The notes under the pieces were generated by a model. That model saw only the letters and a list, made by a program, of their open reading frames with translations. It ran no database searches and was not told the DNA's origin. DNA of 62,736 nt from an uncultured Anaerococcus sp. (GTDB lineage: Bacteria; Bacillota; Clostridia; Tissierellales; Peptoniphilaceae). Every line of letters begins with the position of its first letter. Within the stretch, counting starts at the first letter, position 1. A program made the position numbers and the translations under genes. Shown here one piece after another: positions 28,301 to 36,396 of the stretch. The stretch spans positions 1 to 62,736 of the forward strand of contig URUJ01000008.1 of NCBI GenBank assembly GCA_900551095.1, given 5' to 3'.

Positions 28301-29675
28301 CGAGGAATTATTCGGTGAGGGTAAGGTATTTAGGGCTGGAACTATAGGAAAAATCCAAGACAACACGGCCTTTGGTTATATCAAAAAATATATGGAAGAA
28401 AATAATCTAAATCTAACTAATGCTCAGGTTAGAAAACTTCAAAGAGGACTTAAAGACGTAAAAAGATCAACAGGTCAACATCCAGGAGGTCTTATCGTTG
28501 TGCCAGATGATATAGAAGTTTTTGATATCTGCCCAATCCAGTATCCGGCAGATGATCCATCTAGCGGAAATAGGACTACTCATTTTCCGTATAGGGTAAT
28601 GGAGGAGACCCTCCTAAAACTTGACCTTTTGGGCCACGATGTGCCTTCTGTTATAAGAAATCTTCAGGATTTAACAGGGACTGATCCACTTAAAATTAAG
28701 ATGGATGATACAGACGTAATGAAGATTTTCTCATCTACAGAACCACTTAAAATCAAACATGATTTTTCAAATAACGATATAGGTACCCTTGGTATACCGG
28801 AATTTGGAACAAACTTTGTCCGTGGCATGCTTAAGGATACCTATCCAAAGAAGTTTTCTGAGATGGCAAGGATATCTGGTTTATCTCACGGTACGAATGT
28901 ATGGCTAAATAACGCTCAGGATTTGATAAAGTCAAATACAGCAGGATTTAATGAGATAATTTCAACCCGTGATGACATCATGAATGCTCTTATCCAAGAA
29001 GGCCTAGATAAGAAAAAATCCTTTAATATCATGGAAAAGGTGCGTAAGGGAAAACCTCTAAGCGAAGAGACCATTGAATATATGAGAGAAAATGGAGTTA
29101 AGGATTGGTATATAGATTCTTGTCTAAAGATAAAATATCTTTTCCCAAAGGCTCACGCTGTGGCTTATTGTCTTATGAGCTACAGGATTGCTTACTATAA
29201 GGTTTACTATCCAGAAGCTTTCTATGCTTCGTATTACTCAAGTAAACTAGGCGATTTTTCTTATTCTACTATCCTTGCTGGCCTAGATTCAGTCCAGATG
29301 ACCCTTGATTCCTATAGGAATAATTTTGACCTAAGTCAAAGAGATAACGACCTAAAAACAGTACTTGAAGTTGCAGAAGAAATGCACGCCAGGGAAATAA
29401 AAATAACCAAGGCTGATATTTATGAATCCGATGCCACAAAGTTTCTAATAAAAGACGGAGAAATCCTACCACCACTTGCCGCAGTTGATGATGTAAGTGA
29501 GGCTATGGCAAGGGATATTGTTAAAGAAAGAGTCAAGGGGGAATTTATTTCGGTAGAAGATTTAACATCTAGAACATCTGTAAATAAAAACGCCCTTAAG
29601 AGCCTAAAAGATTTGGGAATCATAGAAGGAATCCAAGAAGAAAACCAAATTTCTTTATTTGATGGATTGTTTTAA
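25374..29675 (+). CDS. polC: DNA polymerase III alpha subunit, PolC type
   Basis: Main replicative polymerase of low-GC Gram-positives, with built-in proofreading. An acidic, low-complexity stretch (about 85-210) precedes the OB domain (about 220-320). The PHP domain is split around an exonuclease whose motifs are intact: VVFDIETTGL near 419, GQNTDFDVGF near 500, HHRASDDARA near 559. Palm motifs include VGSRGSVGSSFAATM and PDIDLNFAGEYQ (catalytic Asp pair near 958), with a zinc cluster CPSCKHSEFF and CPKCGT. The C-terminal QISLFDG is a beta-clamp-binding motif. PHP metal ligands look lost. 1433 residues is normal. Confidence 0.97.
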   Translation: MQIDLAQLINVEENLYIIISAVYYKDNNLLEIMIESENPLESSLEEDLREYFSYLDLKILYKRLEVHSYDDYIPEYEGEEIYEDVPDNLNDVVFKDEVKEENPNKNQAEIESHNQEIEEKSEDIDDLQENSLDNLDSDEKNIDGSVSTEDEKSDKAKEEDESLANDSSKFDDLKKAKEAQLQRKIAQALNYQNKKKEKEEAKKKTDGLNFGRKIKADPIQIEDIYDKKGVTNSLIGTIYGLTCFETKSGYYIYTFDLEDKTDAISCKLFANQKNNFKFEGLKDGIDVQVEGVLNFDDYAKEDVFTVNSMVDALISKKVDLAADKRFELELHSKYTNLDGFVDDGELLPVLKDWGWDTIGITDTENLQVLPYVYDSYKKNGIRVLNGVELLLVEDDLRILTNLSGKSLPSFKNLEDGSFVVFDIETTGLLKYRDAITEIGAVRVENGEITEIYNQLINPERILPEKIVEITGITDAMLADKPKIEEVLPEFLDFCGDSLIVGQNTDFDVGFIRHNAHKLGLEFDPIYLDTLPMARALFDDMGKFSLDKIARKLDIPAFNHHRASDDARATAQIFIKMYKMIMEEEGLDISKINSLKTNYPKAKHQTFSALAFAKDKTGLKNLYKLISESRMNHMANGEARTPMSILEKYREGLILGAGGAEGMLYDYILNERNDKDIKRVLDLFDFYQVEPVSMFLDKVESGKIDSIDQVKKINQTIIDFGEEKNKLVAATGGVRYLKPGDFKLRNVLKKGSFFFYRENRPLYYLRTTEEMLKDFAYLGDSKAYELVIRNPKKIAKSLEDIRPIPPGTFPPKIEGSEEMLRETCFNKAHEIYGDPLPKIVKDRLDRELHSIISNGYAVLYIIAQKLVKKSNEDGYLVGSRGSVGSSFAATMADITEVNPLSPHYICPSCKHSEFFEDDLLGSGIDYPDKDCPKCGTPMQKEGHNIPFEVFLGFEGDKEPDIDLNFAGEYQPTIHKYTEELFGEGKVFRAGTIGKIQDNTAFGYIKKYMEENNLNLTNAQVRKLQRGLKDVKRSTGQHPGGLIVVPDDIEVFDICPIQYPADDPSSGNRTTHFPYRVMEETLLKLDLLGHDVPSVIRNLQDLTGTDPLKIKMDDTDVMKIFSSTEPLKIKHDFSNNDIGTLGIPEFGTNFVRGMLKDTYPKKFSEMARISGLSHGTNVWLNNAQDLIKSNTAGFNEIISTRDDIMNALIQEGLDKKKSFNIMEKVRKGKPLSEETIEYMRENGVKDWYIDSCLKIKYLFPKAHAVAYCLMSYRIAYYKVYYPEAFYASYYSSKLGDFSYSTILAGLDSVQMTLDSYRNNFDLSQRDNDLKTVLEVAEEMHAREIKITKADIYESDATKFLIKDGEILPPLAAVDDVSEAMARDIVKERVKGEFISVEDLTSRTSVNKNALKSLKDLGIIEGIQEENQISLFDGLF

Positions 29676-29676
29676 T

Positions 29677-29716
29677 AAAAAAGCTGAGTTCAGGTATTTT
29701 TGAATTCAGCTTTTTT
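29677..29716. terminator. Terminator between convergent polC and VWA genes
   Basis: AAAAAAGCTGA (from 29677) pairs with TCAGCTTTTTT (29706-29716). A-run and T-run on either side let it end both operons; the stop codon of the minus-strand gene lies within it. Confidence 0.85.
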
Positions 29717-31400
29717 CCATGGATGATATTTGTTTTTTGATAAATTTACCAGCGGCAGAAGCTATGCCAGTAGGCGAATTTATTTTTATGAAATTATTTC
29801 TGTAAAGAGTTTTAGAGTTTTCTATGTGGTCACCATTTATAATGGCGGCAATTTTTAGACCTTTTTTTCTTAGGATATTTATATTTTCACTAGCGTCTTT
29901 AAGTCCTATTTCGTCTTGGTAGGGTTTATTTAACCTAAGTCCTTCTCTAGTAAGGGGTTTTAGATCTTGGGGATTGGCATCTGTTAGTATTAGACTTAGG
30001 GTATTTTTTATATCCTTATCTAAAAGAGACCTATAGGCGCGAAAGACAAGACCGTCCCTGTTCCAACCCATGGATTTAAAACGAAATATTTTCTTCATAT
30101 CAGTATTTTCGTCGTAGTCTTTAAGGATAGTAAGAATAGTAAAATCTCCAAGTGTTTGAAAGGAGATTATCCTATTTAGGATATTGTTATTTTCGAGAGA
30201 TTTAGCTAGGATATAGGCTTCTATGGCAACCTCTGATTCCTTATCAAGAAGGGAGGCAGATGCATCAACCAAAAGGTCTACCTTCATGGAAGGATATGTT
30301 ACTAGGCCTTTTTTCTTAAAAATCCTTGCCCTATTAGATATTTTTGCCTTGTAGGCAAGTCTTGGGATAAGTTTGCCCCTTCTTGCTACATCGTAATCTA
30401 GGGATGATGTGAGATTTAATTTTAATTTAATTTCCTTAGATAAAACGGAAATAGCTTGAGTATAGGCGGCCTTGTTTGCTTTAAATTTTATCAGATGTCT
30501 TTCAATAGTTTTATTATTTAAATCTTGGTCTAGATTTTTATCGTTTTCACTTATCCCTTTGGTGAATAATAATCTAGATTTTTTATGGCCACCTGTGCAC
30601 AAATCTTTTTCAATTCCAAGGCTAATTTTTTCGCCAAAAAGAGACTTGCCAAAAGTTTTTTCTATGTGAGATAGGCTTTCTTTTCGTTTTCTAATTTTAA
30701 AATCTAGGATGTAAGATGTTAGTCCATAAGCTTTCTGACTTTTACCCGCGAAATTTGCTGGCATATTTGATCTTTCAAGACTTATCACTCCTGCACTTTC
30801 AAAAATGGAGAAATTTAAGGAAGGGATTTTATTTAGAAAATTATTTTCCTTATAAGAAAGATGGGTTTTGAAAAGCTTTATTACTCTTTCTTCTAAATTA
30901 CTTTGGTTAGTATCATCAGCAAGCCATAATTTATTATATAGGTTAATGTCCGTAGAAGATAGTTTTCCCTGATTTTGGCCAAGAATTTCTCTCATTCTAA
31001 TTAGCTCTAACCTGTAGATTTGATTTTGCCTTAGGGCGAGGTTTCGCCTTTGAAGGTCATATTTGTCATCTAAAAATTTCTCTGCATAGGCTTTTCTTAG
31101 AGACTTTAGAACTGGTCTATTTTTAACTTCTTTTTTGTAGGTGAACTCTTCGAGTATATATAGGAGGGCAAGGTCGTACTTATCTCTTTTAATATTATAG
31201 GCCCAGGAATCAAAAAGGTTTTTGATTGGCTCATCTCCTAGATATTTAACAGCAAGGCCGATTATTAGATTTAGGTAAAAGTCAGGATTGCCGTCGATAT
31301 TTTCTCCTATGATGAAATTTTCAAAATCGTAATTACTAGCACCTGCCCATTGGAGGTTAAATATTCTGTTTTCATTAATTTTTTCTTGACTTTTATCCAT
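29706..31400 (-). CDS. VWA-domain protein (CoxE/NorD-like partner of a MoxR ATPase)
   Basis: Predicted cytoplasmic protein with a C-terminal von Willebrand A domain. The metal-ion-dependent adhesion site shows as DLLVDASASL (DxSxS, about residue 370) and LILTDANPQD near 475. The first 350 residues are helical, basic and lack a recognised motif. MoxR-family AAA ATPases are commonly paired with such proteins to insert metals into, or remodel, enzyme complexes. Its start overlaps the AAA gene by eight bases. The last of three minus-strand genes. The client is unknown: no nitric oxide reductase, CO dehydrogenase or chelatase gene is nearby. Confidence 0.8.
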   Translation of the reverse strand: MDKSQEKINENRIFNLQWAGASNYDFENFIIGENIDGNPDFYLNLIIGLAVKYLGDEPIKNLFDSWAYNIKRDKYDLALLYILEEFTYKKEVKNRPVLKSLRKAYAEKFLDDKYDLQRRNLALRQNQIYRLELIRMREILGQNQGKLSSTDINLYNKLWLADDTNQSNLEERVIKLFKTHLSYKENNFLNKIPSLNFSIFESAGVISLERSNMPANFAGKSQKAYGLTSYILDFKIRKRKESLSHIEKTFGKSLFGEKISLGIEKDLCTGGHKKSRLLFTKGISENDKNLDQDLNNKTIERHLIKFKANKAAYTQAISVLSKEIKLKLNLTSSLDYDVARRGKLIPRLAYKAKISNRARIFKKKGLVTYPSMKVDLLVDASASLLDKESEVAIEAYILAKSLENNNILNRIISFQTLGDFTILTILKDYDENTDMKKIFRFKSMGWNRDGLVFRAYRSLLDKDIKNTLSLILTDANPQDLKPLTREGLRLNKPYQDEIGLKDASENINILRKKGLKIAAIINGDHIENSKTLYRNNFIKINSPTGIASAAGKFIKKQISSMEKS

Positions 31401-32277
31401 TTGTAATGTCTTTTTGGTAAATATTATCTGGAAAACGAGCTTTTAATAAATCTTCTATAAGGCTAGCCTCGTATTCATCAAAGATTTTGTTTACGAGACA
31501 GAGTCTCATAGCTTCCTTAAATTCCAGACCTTCCTTGACTAAATCAAGGCAATCGAATATACCTCTTAAATCTGGTGCAGAATTTGAAATCTCATGACTT
31601 TCCGCCTTATCTTTTAGGTCTTTAAAAAAGTTTATAAGATTGGTCAAAAAATCATCACTTAGCTTTTGGTAGTGGGTTTTTATTAGATATTTTAAGTCAC
31701 TATCAGCTATTCTTGGCATTTTTATTATGGCAAATCTAGACAAGAGTGCCTCGTTTAGGTCACGAGTACCCTCGTAACCGTAGTTCATAGTTGCTATAAA
31801 GCGTGTTGCTGGATGGACTTCTATTAGCTTATAGCCTGGAATATCAATTCTTCTCCTATAATCAAGAACAGAATGGAGGACTGCCATGGCTTCGTTTTTT
31901 GCCATGTTTATCTCATCAAGGACAGCGAAACCGCCATAACGACTCGCAAGACTTATTGGTCCTTCTCTAAAAATTACCTCACCTGATTTTAAGGTATCAT
32001 CTCCTACTAAGCTTGAGGCATCAACGCTTACGTGAAAGGAAATATTCCACATAGGGCGGGCGAATAGATAGGCAAGGTTTTCTGCGAGGACGTTTTTTCC
32101 TGTAGATTTATCACCTACAAGGAGGATGTTTTTGCCGGCAAGAATTGCTGCTATCGCTTCTTCTAGGATGGTGTTGCCCATGTATAGGAATTTTGGATTT
32201 GGAATCCTGTCCTCTAGATTCTTATCAATAGGATATTTATTTTTGAAGTCTTCTATTTTCTTATATAAGTTCTTCAT
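31393..32277 (-). CDS. MoxR-like/dynein-related AAA+ ATPase
   Basis: AAA_5-type ATPase of 294 residues. Walker A is GDKSTGKNVLAENLA near residue 54, with Asn where Thr/Ser is usual. Walker B GFAVLDEINMA lies near 113 and the sensor/arginine region is TRDLNEALLSRFAIIKMP near 160-177. The arrangement matches CbbQ/NorQ-like MoxR proteins. It begins one base after the CC/Se gene stop and overlaps the VWA gene. The pair likely forms a chaperone that acts on an unidentified protein. Confidence 0.85.
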   Translation of the reverse strand: MKNLYKKIEDFKNKYPIDKNLEDRIPNPKFLYMGNTILEEAIAAILAGKNILLVGDKSTGKNVLAENLAYLFARPMWNISFHVSVDASSLVGDDTLKSGEVIFREGPISLASRYGGFAVLDEINMAKNEAMAVLHSVLDYRRRIDIPGYKLIEVHPATRFIATMNYGYEGTRDLNEALLSRFAIIKMPRIADSDLKYLIKTHYQKLSDDFLTNLINFFKDLKDKAESHEISNSAPDLRGIFDCLDLVKEGLEFKEAMRLCLVNKIFDEYEASLIEDLLKARFPDNIYQKDITNG

Positions 32278-32278
32278 T

Positions 32279-32593
32279 TTATCTCTCTATTGTATTTATT
32301 TCAGTTTCTATATAAAGTTTCTTAAAAGAGCCAATGCCAAAAGCAGATATCTCTATCTCCATATCGTCTTTTACAAAAGAGAAGAAGTTTGGATTGACAT
32401 AGATATCTATGTCTTTATCGGAAAATTTTCTGTAGGTCTCTTTATTTCCAACAAGTTTAGTTGACACATCAAAATCCACCGTTGCAATACCACAGCAAGC
32501 TTCCTTGCTATCAAGGTCTGGATTTATATAAATCTCTTTAATATTTTTATTAGTAATATAAGTTTTTGCTTTTTCTGTAATTATAAATTTCAT
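32279..32593 (-). CDS. CC/Se-motif family protein (HesB-like)
   Basis: 104 residues resembling the small IscA/HesB-like proteins known as the CC/Se-motif family, whose members carry either Cys-Cys or Cys-selenocysteine. Here the motif is KEACCGIATVDFDVS at about residues 36-50, with both positions cysteine, so no selenocysteine decoding is needed. The function is unknown; redox or metal handling is plausible. ATG 32593 is preceded by GGAGATATT; an upstream in-frame ATG at 32632 lies in the cstA terminator and is unlikely. First gene of the AAA/VWA operon. Confidence 0.75.
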   Translation of the reverse strand: MKFIITEKAKTYITNKNIKEIYINPDLDSKEACCGIATVDFDVSTKLVGNKETYRKFSDKDIDIYVNPNFFSFVKDDMEIEISAFGIGSFKKLYIETEINTIER

Positions 32594-32616
32594 AATATCT
32601 CCTGATTTCATTATAT

Positions 32617-32646
32617 TAAAAAAGAGTGGCATTAGCCACCCTTTTA
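32617..32646 (-). terminator. cstA terminator
   Basis: On the minus strand, GGGTGGC, TAAT, GCCACTC and then TTTTTT. It lies between cstA and the CC/Se gene only 24 bases before the latter, so downstream transcription needs readthrough or a promoter overlapping it. Confidence 0.8.
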
Positions 32647-32653
32647 TAAAACT

Positions 32654-34108
32654 TTACTCTAGAACTATTGATTCAATTCTTGATCTATTTTTCTTACCAA
32701 GTTTTAATACACATACAATATATAATACTGTTAGTACTCCTGCTATTGGATAGGCAATTGTGTATGGTTGTCTAAATCCGATAGGGTCTGCGTTTATAAT
32801 AAATGAAAATACTACGAAGCAGTAGAAAGCACCTGGTATTAAGGTGATTAGATAGTTTTTATTGTTATAGATTAAGTAAACACTTGCAACTGCTAGAGCG
32901 AAGATTGCTACGAATTGGTTTGTAAATCCGAAGTATCTCCAAAGGATATTAAATCCACCTGGGTTTGTTTTTGCAAAGTAAAGGATACCTGCTGCTGGTA
33001 TAAATAATACTGCTGCAAGACTTGCTCTTTTACCTGCGTTTCTTTGGTCGATATTCATTTCTTCAGAGATTATAAGTCTAAGTGATCTAAATGCAGTATC
33101 ACCAGATGTAATAGGAAGTGCTATAACACCGATAATTGCAAGAAGTCCTCCGATATTACCCATGAAGTATTTAGAAATATTACCAACCATGATTGTACCA
33201 GGAGTATCAAGAGCTGCTTCTCCTGAAGAGAATAGTACCATTGCACCTGCTGCCCAAATCATAGCTATGAAACCTTCAGCAATCATTGTAGAGTAGAAGG
33301 TCATCCTTGCTTCTCTTTCAGATTTAACAGTTCTAGAAACAAGGGTTACTTGTGAACCGTGGAAGCCTGATAGGATACCACAGGCAACTGTAATAAAGAA
33401 TGCTGGGATAAATCTTTGTCCCTTTGGATGTTGTGCAAGAAGACCTTGGCCTTCAAATGCTAAGTGGCCACTACCTTTAGTTAGGATACCAATTAATACG
33501 CCTATAGCGGAGATGATTAAAAAGGCTCCAAAGATTGGGTAGATTCTACCTATAACCTTATCAATAGGCATTACTGTAGAAAGTATGTAGTAAGCAAAGA
33601 TTACAGCATAGATGATCCAAATAACTGCACCTTCTGGATCTTTTCCTAAAACGAATTTAGCAATTAAGTCGCCTGGTGTATAAACAAATACAACACCTGT
33701 TAAGAGTAGTAAGATAGCTATAACTACGTTATAAAATCCTCTAACTCCGCCACCAAGATATTTACCAACTAGTTTTGGTACTTGGCTACCGCCGTTTCTC
33801 ATAGAAATAAATCCTGTCATGTAATCGTGAACTGCACCGGCAATTACACAACCAATAGGAATTGCAATAAATGCAATAGGGCCAAATAGGATACCTTGGA
33901 TAGGTCCTAAGATAGGTCCTGTACCTGCTATATTTAGTAGGTTTATGAGCCAGTTTTTAGTTTTGCTCATGACAACGAAGTCGACACCGTCGGCTTTTTT
34001 GACTGCTGGAGTTTCTCTATCGTCTGGTTCTAGTTGACTTTCAACATATTTTGAATAGAGATATCCTCCTCCTAACAAAATTATAAGTCCAATAATAAAT
34101 AGTGTCAT
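32654..34108 (-). CDS. cstA: CstA-family carbon starvation protein (peptide/pyruvate transporter)
   Basis: Polytopic membrane transporter of the CstA family; members carry peptides or pyruvate. The conserved entry block LLNIAGTGPILGPIQGILFG lies at about residues 57-76, followed by GAVHDYMTGFISMRNGGSQVP. About a dozen spans fill 484 residues. The length matches the shorter Firmicutes form that lacks the long C-terminal region of E. coli CstA. AAAGGAGG precedes the ATG. It is transcribed on its own with its own terminator. Confidence 0.92.
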   Translation of the reverse strand: MTLFIIGLIILLGGGYLYSKYVESQLEPDDRETPAVKKADGVDFVVMSKTKNWLINLLNIAGTGPILGPIQGILFGPIAFIAIPIGCVIAGAVHDYMTGFISMRNGGSQVPKLVGKYLGGGVRGFYNVVIAILLLLTGVVFVYTPGDLIAKFVLGKDPEGAVIWIIYAVIFAYYILSTVMPIDKVIGRIYPIFGAFLIISAIGVLIGILTKGSGHLAFEGQGLLAQHPKGQRFIPAFFITVACGILSGFHGSQVTLVSRTVKSEREARMTFYSTMIAEGFIAMIWAAGAMVLFSSGEAALDTPGTIMVGNISKYFMGNIGGLLAIIGVIALPITSGDTAFRSLRLIISEEMNIDQRNAGKRASLAAVLFIPAAGILYFAKTNPGGFNILWRYFGFTNQFVAIFALAVASVYLIYNNKNYLITLIPGAFYCFVVFSFIINADPIGFRQPYTIAYPIAGVLTVLYIVCVLKLGKKNRSRIESIVLE

Positions 34109-34278
34109 TGTGTCCTCCTTTATTTATTATTCTACATTTATTATAAAATAAATTCGGAAATATTACAAGCTTTATTTGTAAATTTCAATAACTAAATCAT
34201 TTCCATGGTTTTTGTTAGCTGGTGAATGAAAATTCAATAATTATTGGGATTTTTAATTGTTATTAATTTTTAAAAACG

Positions 34279-34306
34279 TTGATAATTAATGATAAGAAAG
34301 TATAGT
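34279..34306 (+). promoter_or_regulatory. Promoter of the rimP-nusA-infB operon
   Basis: TTGATA at 34279-34284 and TATAGT at 34301-34306 with a 16-base spacer, leading directly to the leader hairpin before rimP. Confidence 0.7.
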
Positions 34307-34318
34307 AATTTTAGTAAG

Positions 34319-34346
34319 AAGTGGGGCGGAAATACCACTTTTTTTT
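34319..34346 (+). promoter_or_regulatory. Terminator-like hairpin in the rimP leader (possible attenuator)
   Basis: AAGTGG (34319-34324) pairs with CCACTT (34335-34340), followed by a run of eight Ts. It starts only about 12 bases after the promoter -10 and ends about 20 bases before rimP. Placed there it would cut short transcripts of the entire operon unless relieved, so it looks like an attenuator, perhaps controlled by NusA or another product of the operon. Confidence 0.6.
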
Positions 34347-34366
34347 AATGTTAGGGGAGAATTGAG

Positions 34367-34810
34367 ATGGATTTAATAGAAAAATTAAGACAAGCCTTAG
34401 AGGGCGATATAGAAAATCTAGGCTACGAACTTGTAGATCTAGAGTTTATTGGCGGTAAAGACGCTAAGAGATTGATTTTTTATATTTATAGCAAAGAAGG
34501 AATTACTATTGATGACTGCGAGAGGGTCAGCGGATTTCTTGACGAAAGACTAGATGAACTAGACCTTATTAAAAGTTCATATTATCTAGAAGTATCCTCT
34601 CAAGACCTATCAAGACCACTTAAGACTGATAAGGACCTTCTTAGAAATAAGGATGAGCTACTAAAAATCAAGCCTAAAAACGGTGACCTTATCCTAGCTA
34701 AGATGAAAGAAATTAAAGATAATTCGATAATTTTTACTAAAGAAGATGGCGAAGATATCGAAATAGAAAAGACAGATATCAAGGAAATAAAAATAGAGAT
34801 AGTGTTCTAA
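34367..34810 (+). CDS. rimP: Ribosome maturation factor RimP
   Basis: Needed for 30S subunit assembly. The N-terminal half has GYELVDLEFIGGKDAKRLIF and TIDDCERVSGFLDERLDEL; the SYYLEVSSQDLSRPL segment is the RimP counterpart of the usual YxLEVSSPGLDRPL, with Pro-Gly changed to Gln-Asp. The C-terminal SH3-like domain covers about 85-147. GGGGAGA precedes the ATG. It heads rimP-nusA-rnpM-infB-rbfA-nrnA-truB-ribF. Confidence 0.94.
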   Translation: MDLIEKLRQALEGDIENLGYELVDLEFIGGKDAKRLIFYIYSKEGITIDDCERVSGFLDERLDELDLIKSSYYLEVSSQDLSRPLKTDKDLLRNKDELLKIKPKNGDLILAKMKEIKDNSIIFTKEDGEDIEIEKTDIKEIKIEIVF

Positions 34811-34821
34811 AAGGAGATATT

Positions 34822-36093
34822 ATGAACAAAGACTTTATGTTAGCCCTTGATGAGCTATGCAAGGATAAGAATGTAGAAAAAGAAGTAATCCTCGACGCTC
34901 TAGAAAAGGCGCTTGTAAAAAGTTACCAAAAAAATTATGATAACCAAGAAAATGTAGACGTAGTTATCGACCATGAAACAGGTGAGATTGGGGTTTTTGC
35001 CCTAAAGGATGTTGTAGAAGAAGTTGAAGATTCTATTAATCAAATAAGCGAAAAAGACGCAATAAATGTTGATTCTTCGCTTAAGGTAGGAGATACTGCT
35101 AGGATTAAACTAGTTCCAAAAAACTTTGGTAGGGTCGCAGCTCAAACTGCTAGAAATATTGTAATTCAAAAGATTAGAGATGCTCAAAGGGAATCACTTT
35201 TTGGTGATTACTTGGATAGGGAAAATGAACTTATTACCGGCTCTATTCAAAGAGTTGATAAATACAATGTCTATGTAAATCTAGACAGGATTGAGGGAAT
35301 TGTCCCATTAAAGGAGCAAGTTGATACAGAAGAGTATATCCCAAATGAAAGGATGAAATTCTTAATTAAAGAAGTGAGAAATTCTGGAAAAGACCCACAG
35401 ATTGTATTATCAAGATCTTCAGAAAATCTTGTAACTAGACTTTTTGAACTAGAAGTGCCAGAAATCACAGATGGAGTTATAGAAATATATTCTATAGCTA
35501 GAGAAGCAGGTTCTAGAACAAAAATGGCTGTATTTTCTAATGATGAAACCATTGATGCAGTTGGAGCTTGTATTGGCTATAAGGGTGCTAGGGTTAATTC
35601 TATAGTAGATTCTCTACAAGGAGAGAAGATTGATATAATAAATTATTCTAAAGATATAGAAACTTTTATATCAAACGCCCTATCTCCAGCAGATATAATT
35701 GAAGTTTATGTTAATGAGAGGAACAAAAAATCCCTTGTAGTCGTAGAAGATGACCAATTATCCCTTGCTATAGGCAAGGAGGGTCAAAACGCTAGACTTG
35801 CTGCAAGACTCACTGGTTGGAAGATAGACATTAAATCAAAAATAGAGTTCGATAGCCTAACTCAAGAAGATATTGACGAAATTCTTGAGGTTAATAAAGA
35901 AGAAAATATAGATTTAGAAGATTCAACAGATGTTAATCTAGATTTAGAAAAAGAATCTGATGAAGATACTTTAGAAGAACCTATTGATGAAATTGACACA
36001 GATTCTAATGAGGAAATTACTGAAGAAGTAGATGAAGAAGTTGCAGATGAAAATTATTCAGATCAAGAAACTTCAGAAGATGATGAAAACTAG
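34822..36093 (+). CDS. nusA: Transcription termination/antitermination protein NusA
   Basis: Binds RNA polymerase and nascent RNA to control pausing, termination and antitermination. The N-terminal domain covers 1-125, with S1 (TGSIQRVDKYNVYVNLDRIE) and two KH domains following (CIGYKGARVNSI; LSLAIGKEGQNARLAARLTG). The last 70 or so residues form a strongly acidic Asp/Glu tail, longer than in Bacillus NusA; its role is unknown. 423 residues, 11 bases after rimP, with AAAGGAG upstream. Confidence 0.96.
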   Translation: MNKDFMLALDELCKDKNVEKEVILDALEKALVKSYQKNYDNQENVDVVIDHETGEIGVFALKDVVEEVEDSINQISEKDAINVDSSLKVGDTARIKLVPKNFGRVAAQTARNIVIQKIRDAQRESLFGDYLDRENELITGSIQRVDKYNVYVNLDRIEGIVPLKEQVDTEEYIPNERMKFLIKEVRNSGKDPQIVLSRSSENLVTRLFELEVPEITDGVIEIYSIAREAGSRTKMAVFSNDETIDAVGACIGYKGARVNSIVDSLQGEKIDIINYSKDIETFISNALSPADIIEVYVNERNKKSLVVVEDDQLSLAIGKEGQNARLAARLTGWKIDIKSKIEFDSLTQEDIDEILEVNKEENIDLEDSTDVNLDLEKESDEDTLEEPIDEIDTDSNEEITEEVDEEVADENYSDQETSEDDEN

Positions 36094-36120
36094 GAGTAAG
36101 CTTTCAACAAGGAATAAAAA

Positions 36121-36387
36121 ATGAAAAAAACTCGCAAAATACCACAAAGAAAATGTATTGTGTGTGGAGAACTTAAAGATAAGGGTGACCTTCTTAGGAT
36201 TGTGAAAAATAAAGAAGAAGGAATCCTAATAGATGAAACAGGAAAAGTAAACGGAAGAGGAGCTTATGTTTGCAAGAGTGATTCTTGCCTTAAGTCTCTC
36301 AGGAAATCAAATAAGCTAAACCAAGCCTTTAAAATGAAAATAGATGATGATGTTTATGAGGAGTTAGAAGCTTATGAAGTAAAATGA
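36121..36387 (+). CDS. rnpM: YlxR-family RNA-binding protein (RNase P modulator RnpM)
   Basis: 88 residues. RKIPQRKCIVCGELKDKGD followed by LLRIV and GRGAYVC is the DUF448/YlxR signature; members bind RNA and in Bacillus modulate RNase P. Cysteines in CIVC and CKSDSC are conserved-type positions. It sits between nusA and infB as usual, but the L7Ae-like gene (rplGA) that often follows is absent. Confidence 0.92.
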   Translation: MKKTRKIPQRKCIVCGELKDKGDLLRIVKNKEEGILIDETGKVNGRGAYVCKSDSCLKSLRKSNKLNQAFKMKIDDDVYEELEAYEVK

Positions 36388-36396
36388 GGTGATTAG

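Noticed and set aside
32279..32593. Selenocysteine in the CC/Se-motif protein
   Set aside because: The motif codons are both cysteine and the frame has no internal TGA, so no recoding is needed.
32594..32632. Longer start for the CC/Se-motif protein
   Set aside because: The upstream ATG lies in the cstA terminator hairpin and has no ribosome site, unlike 32593.
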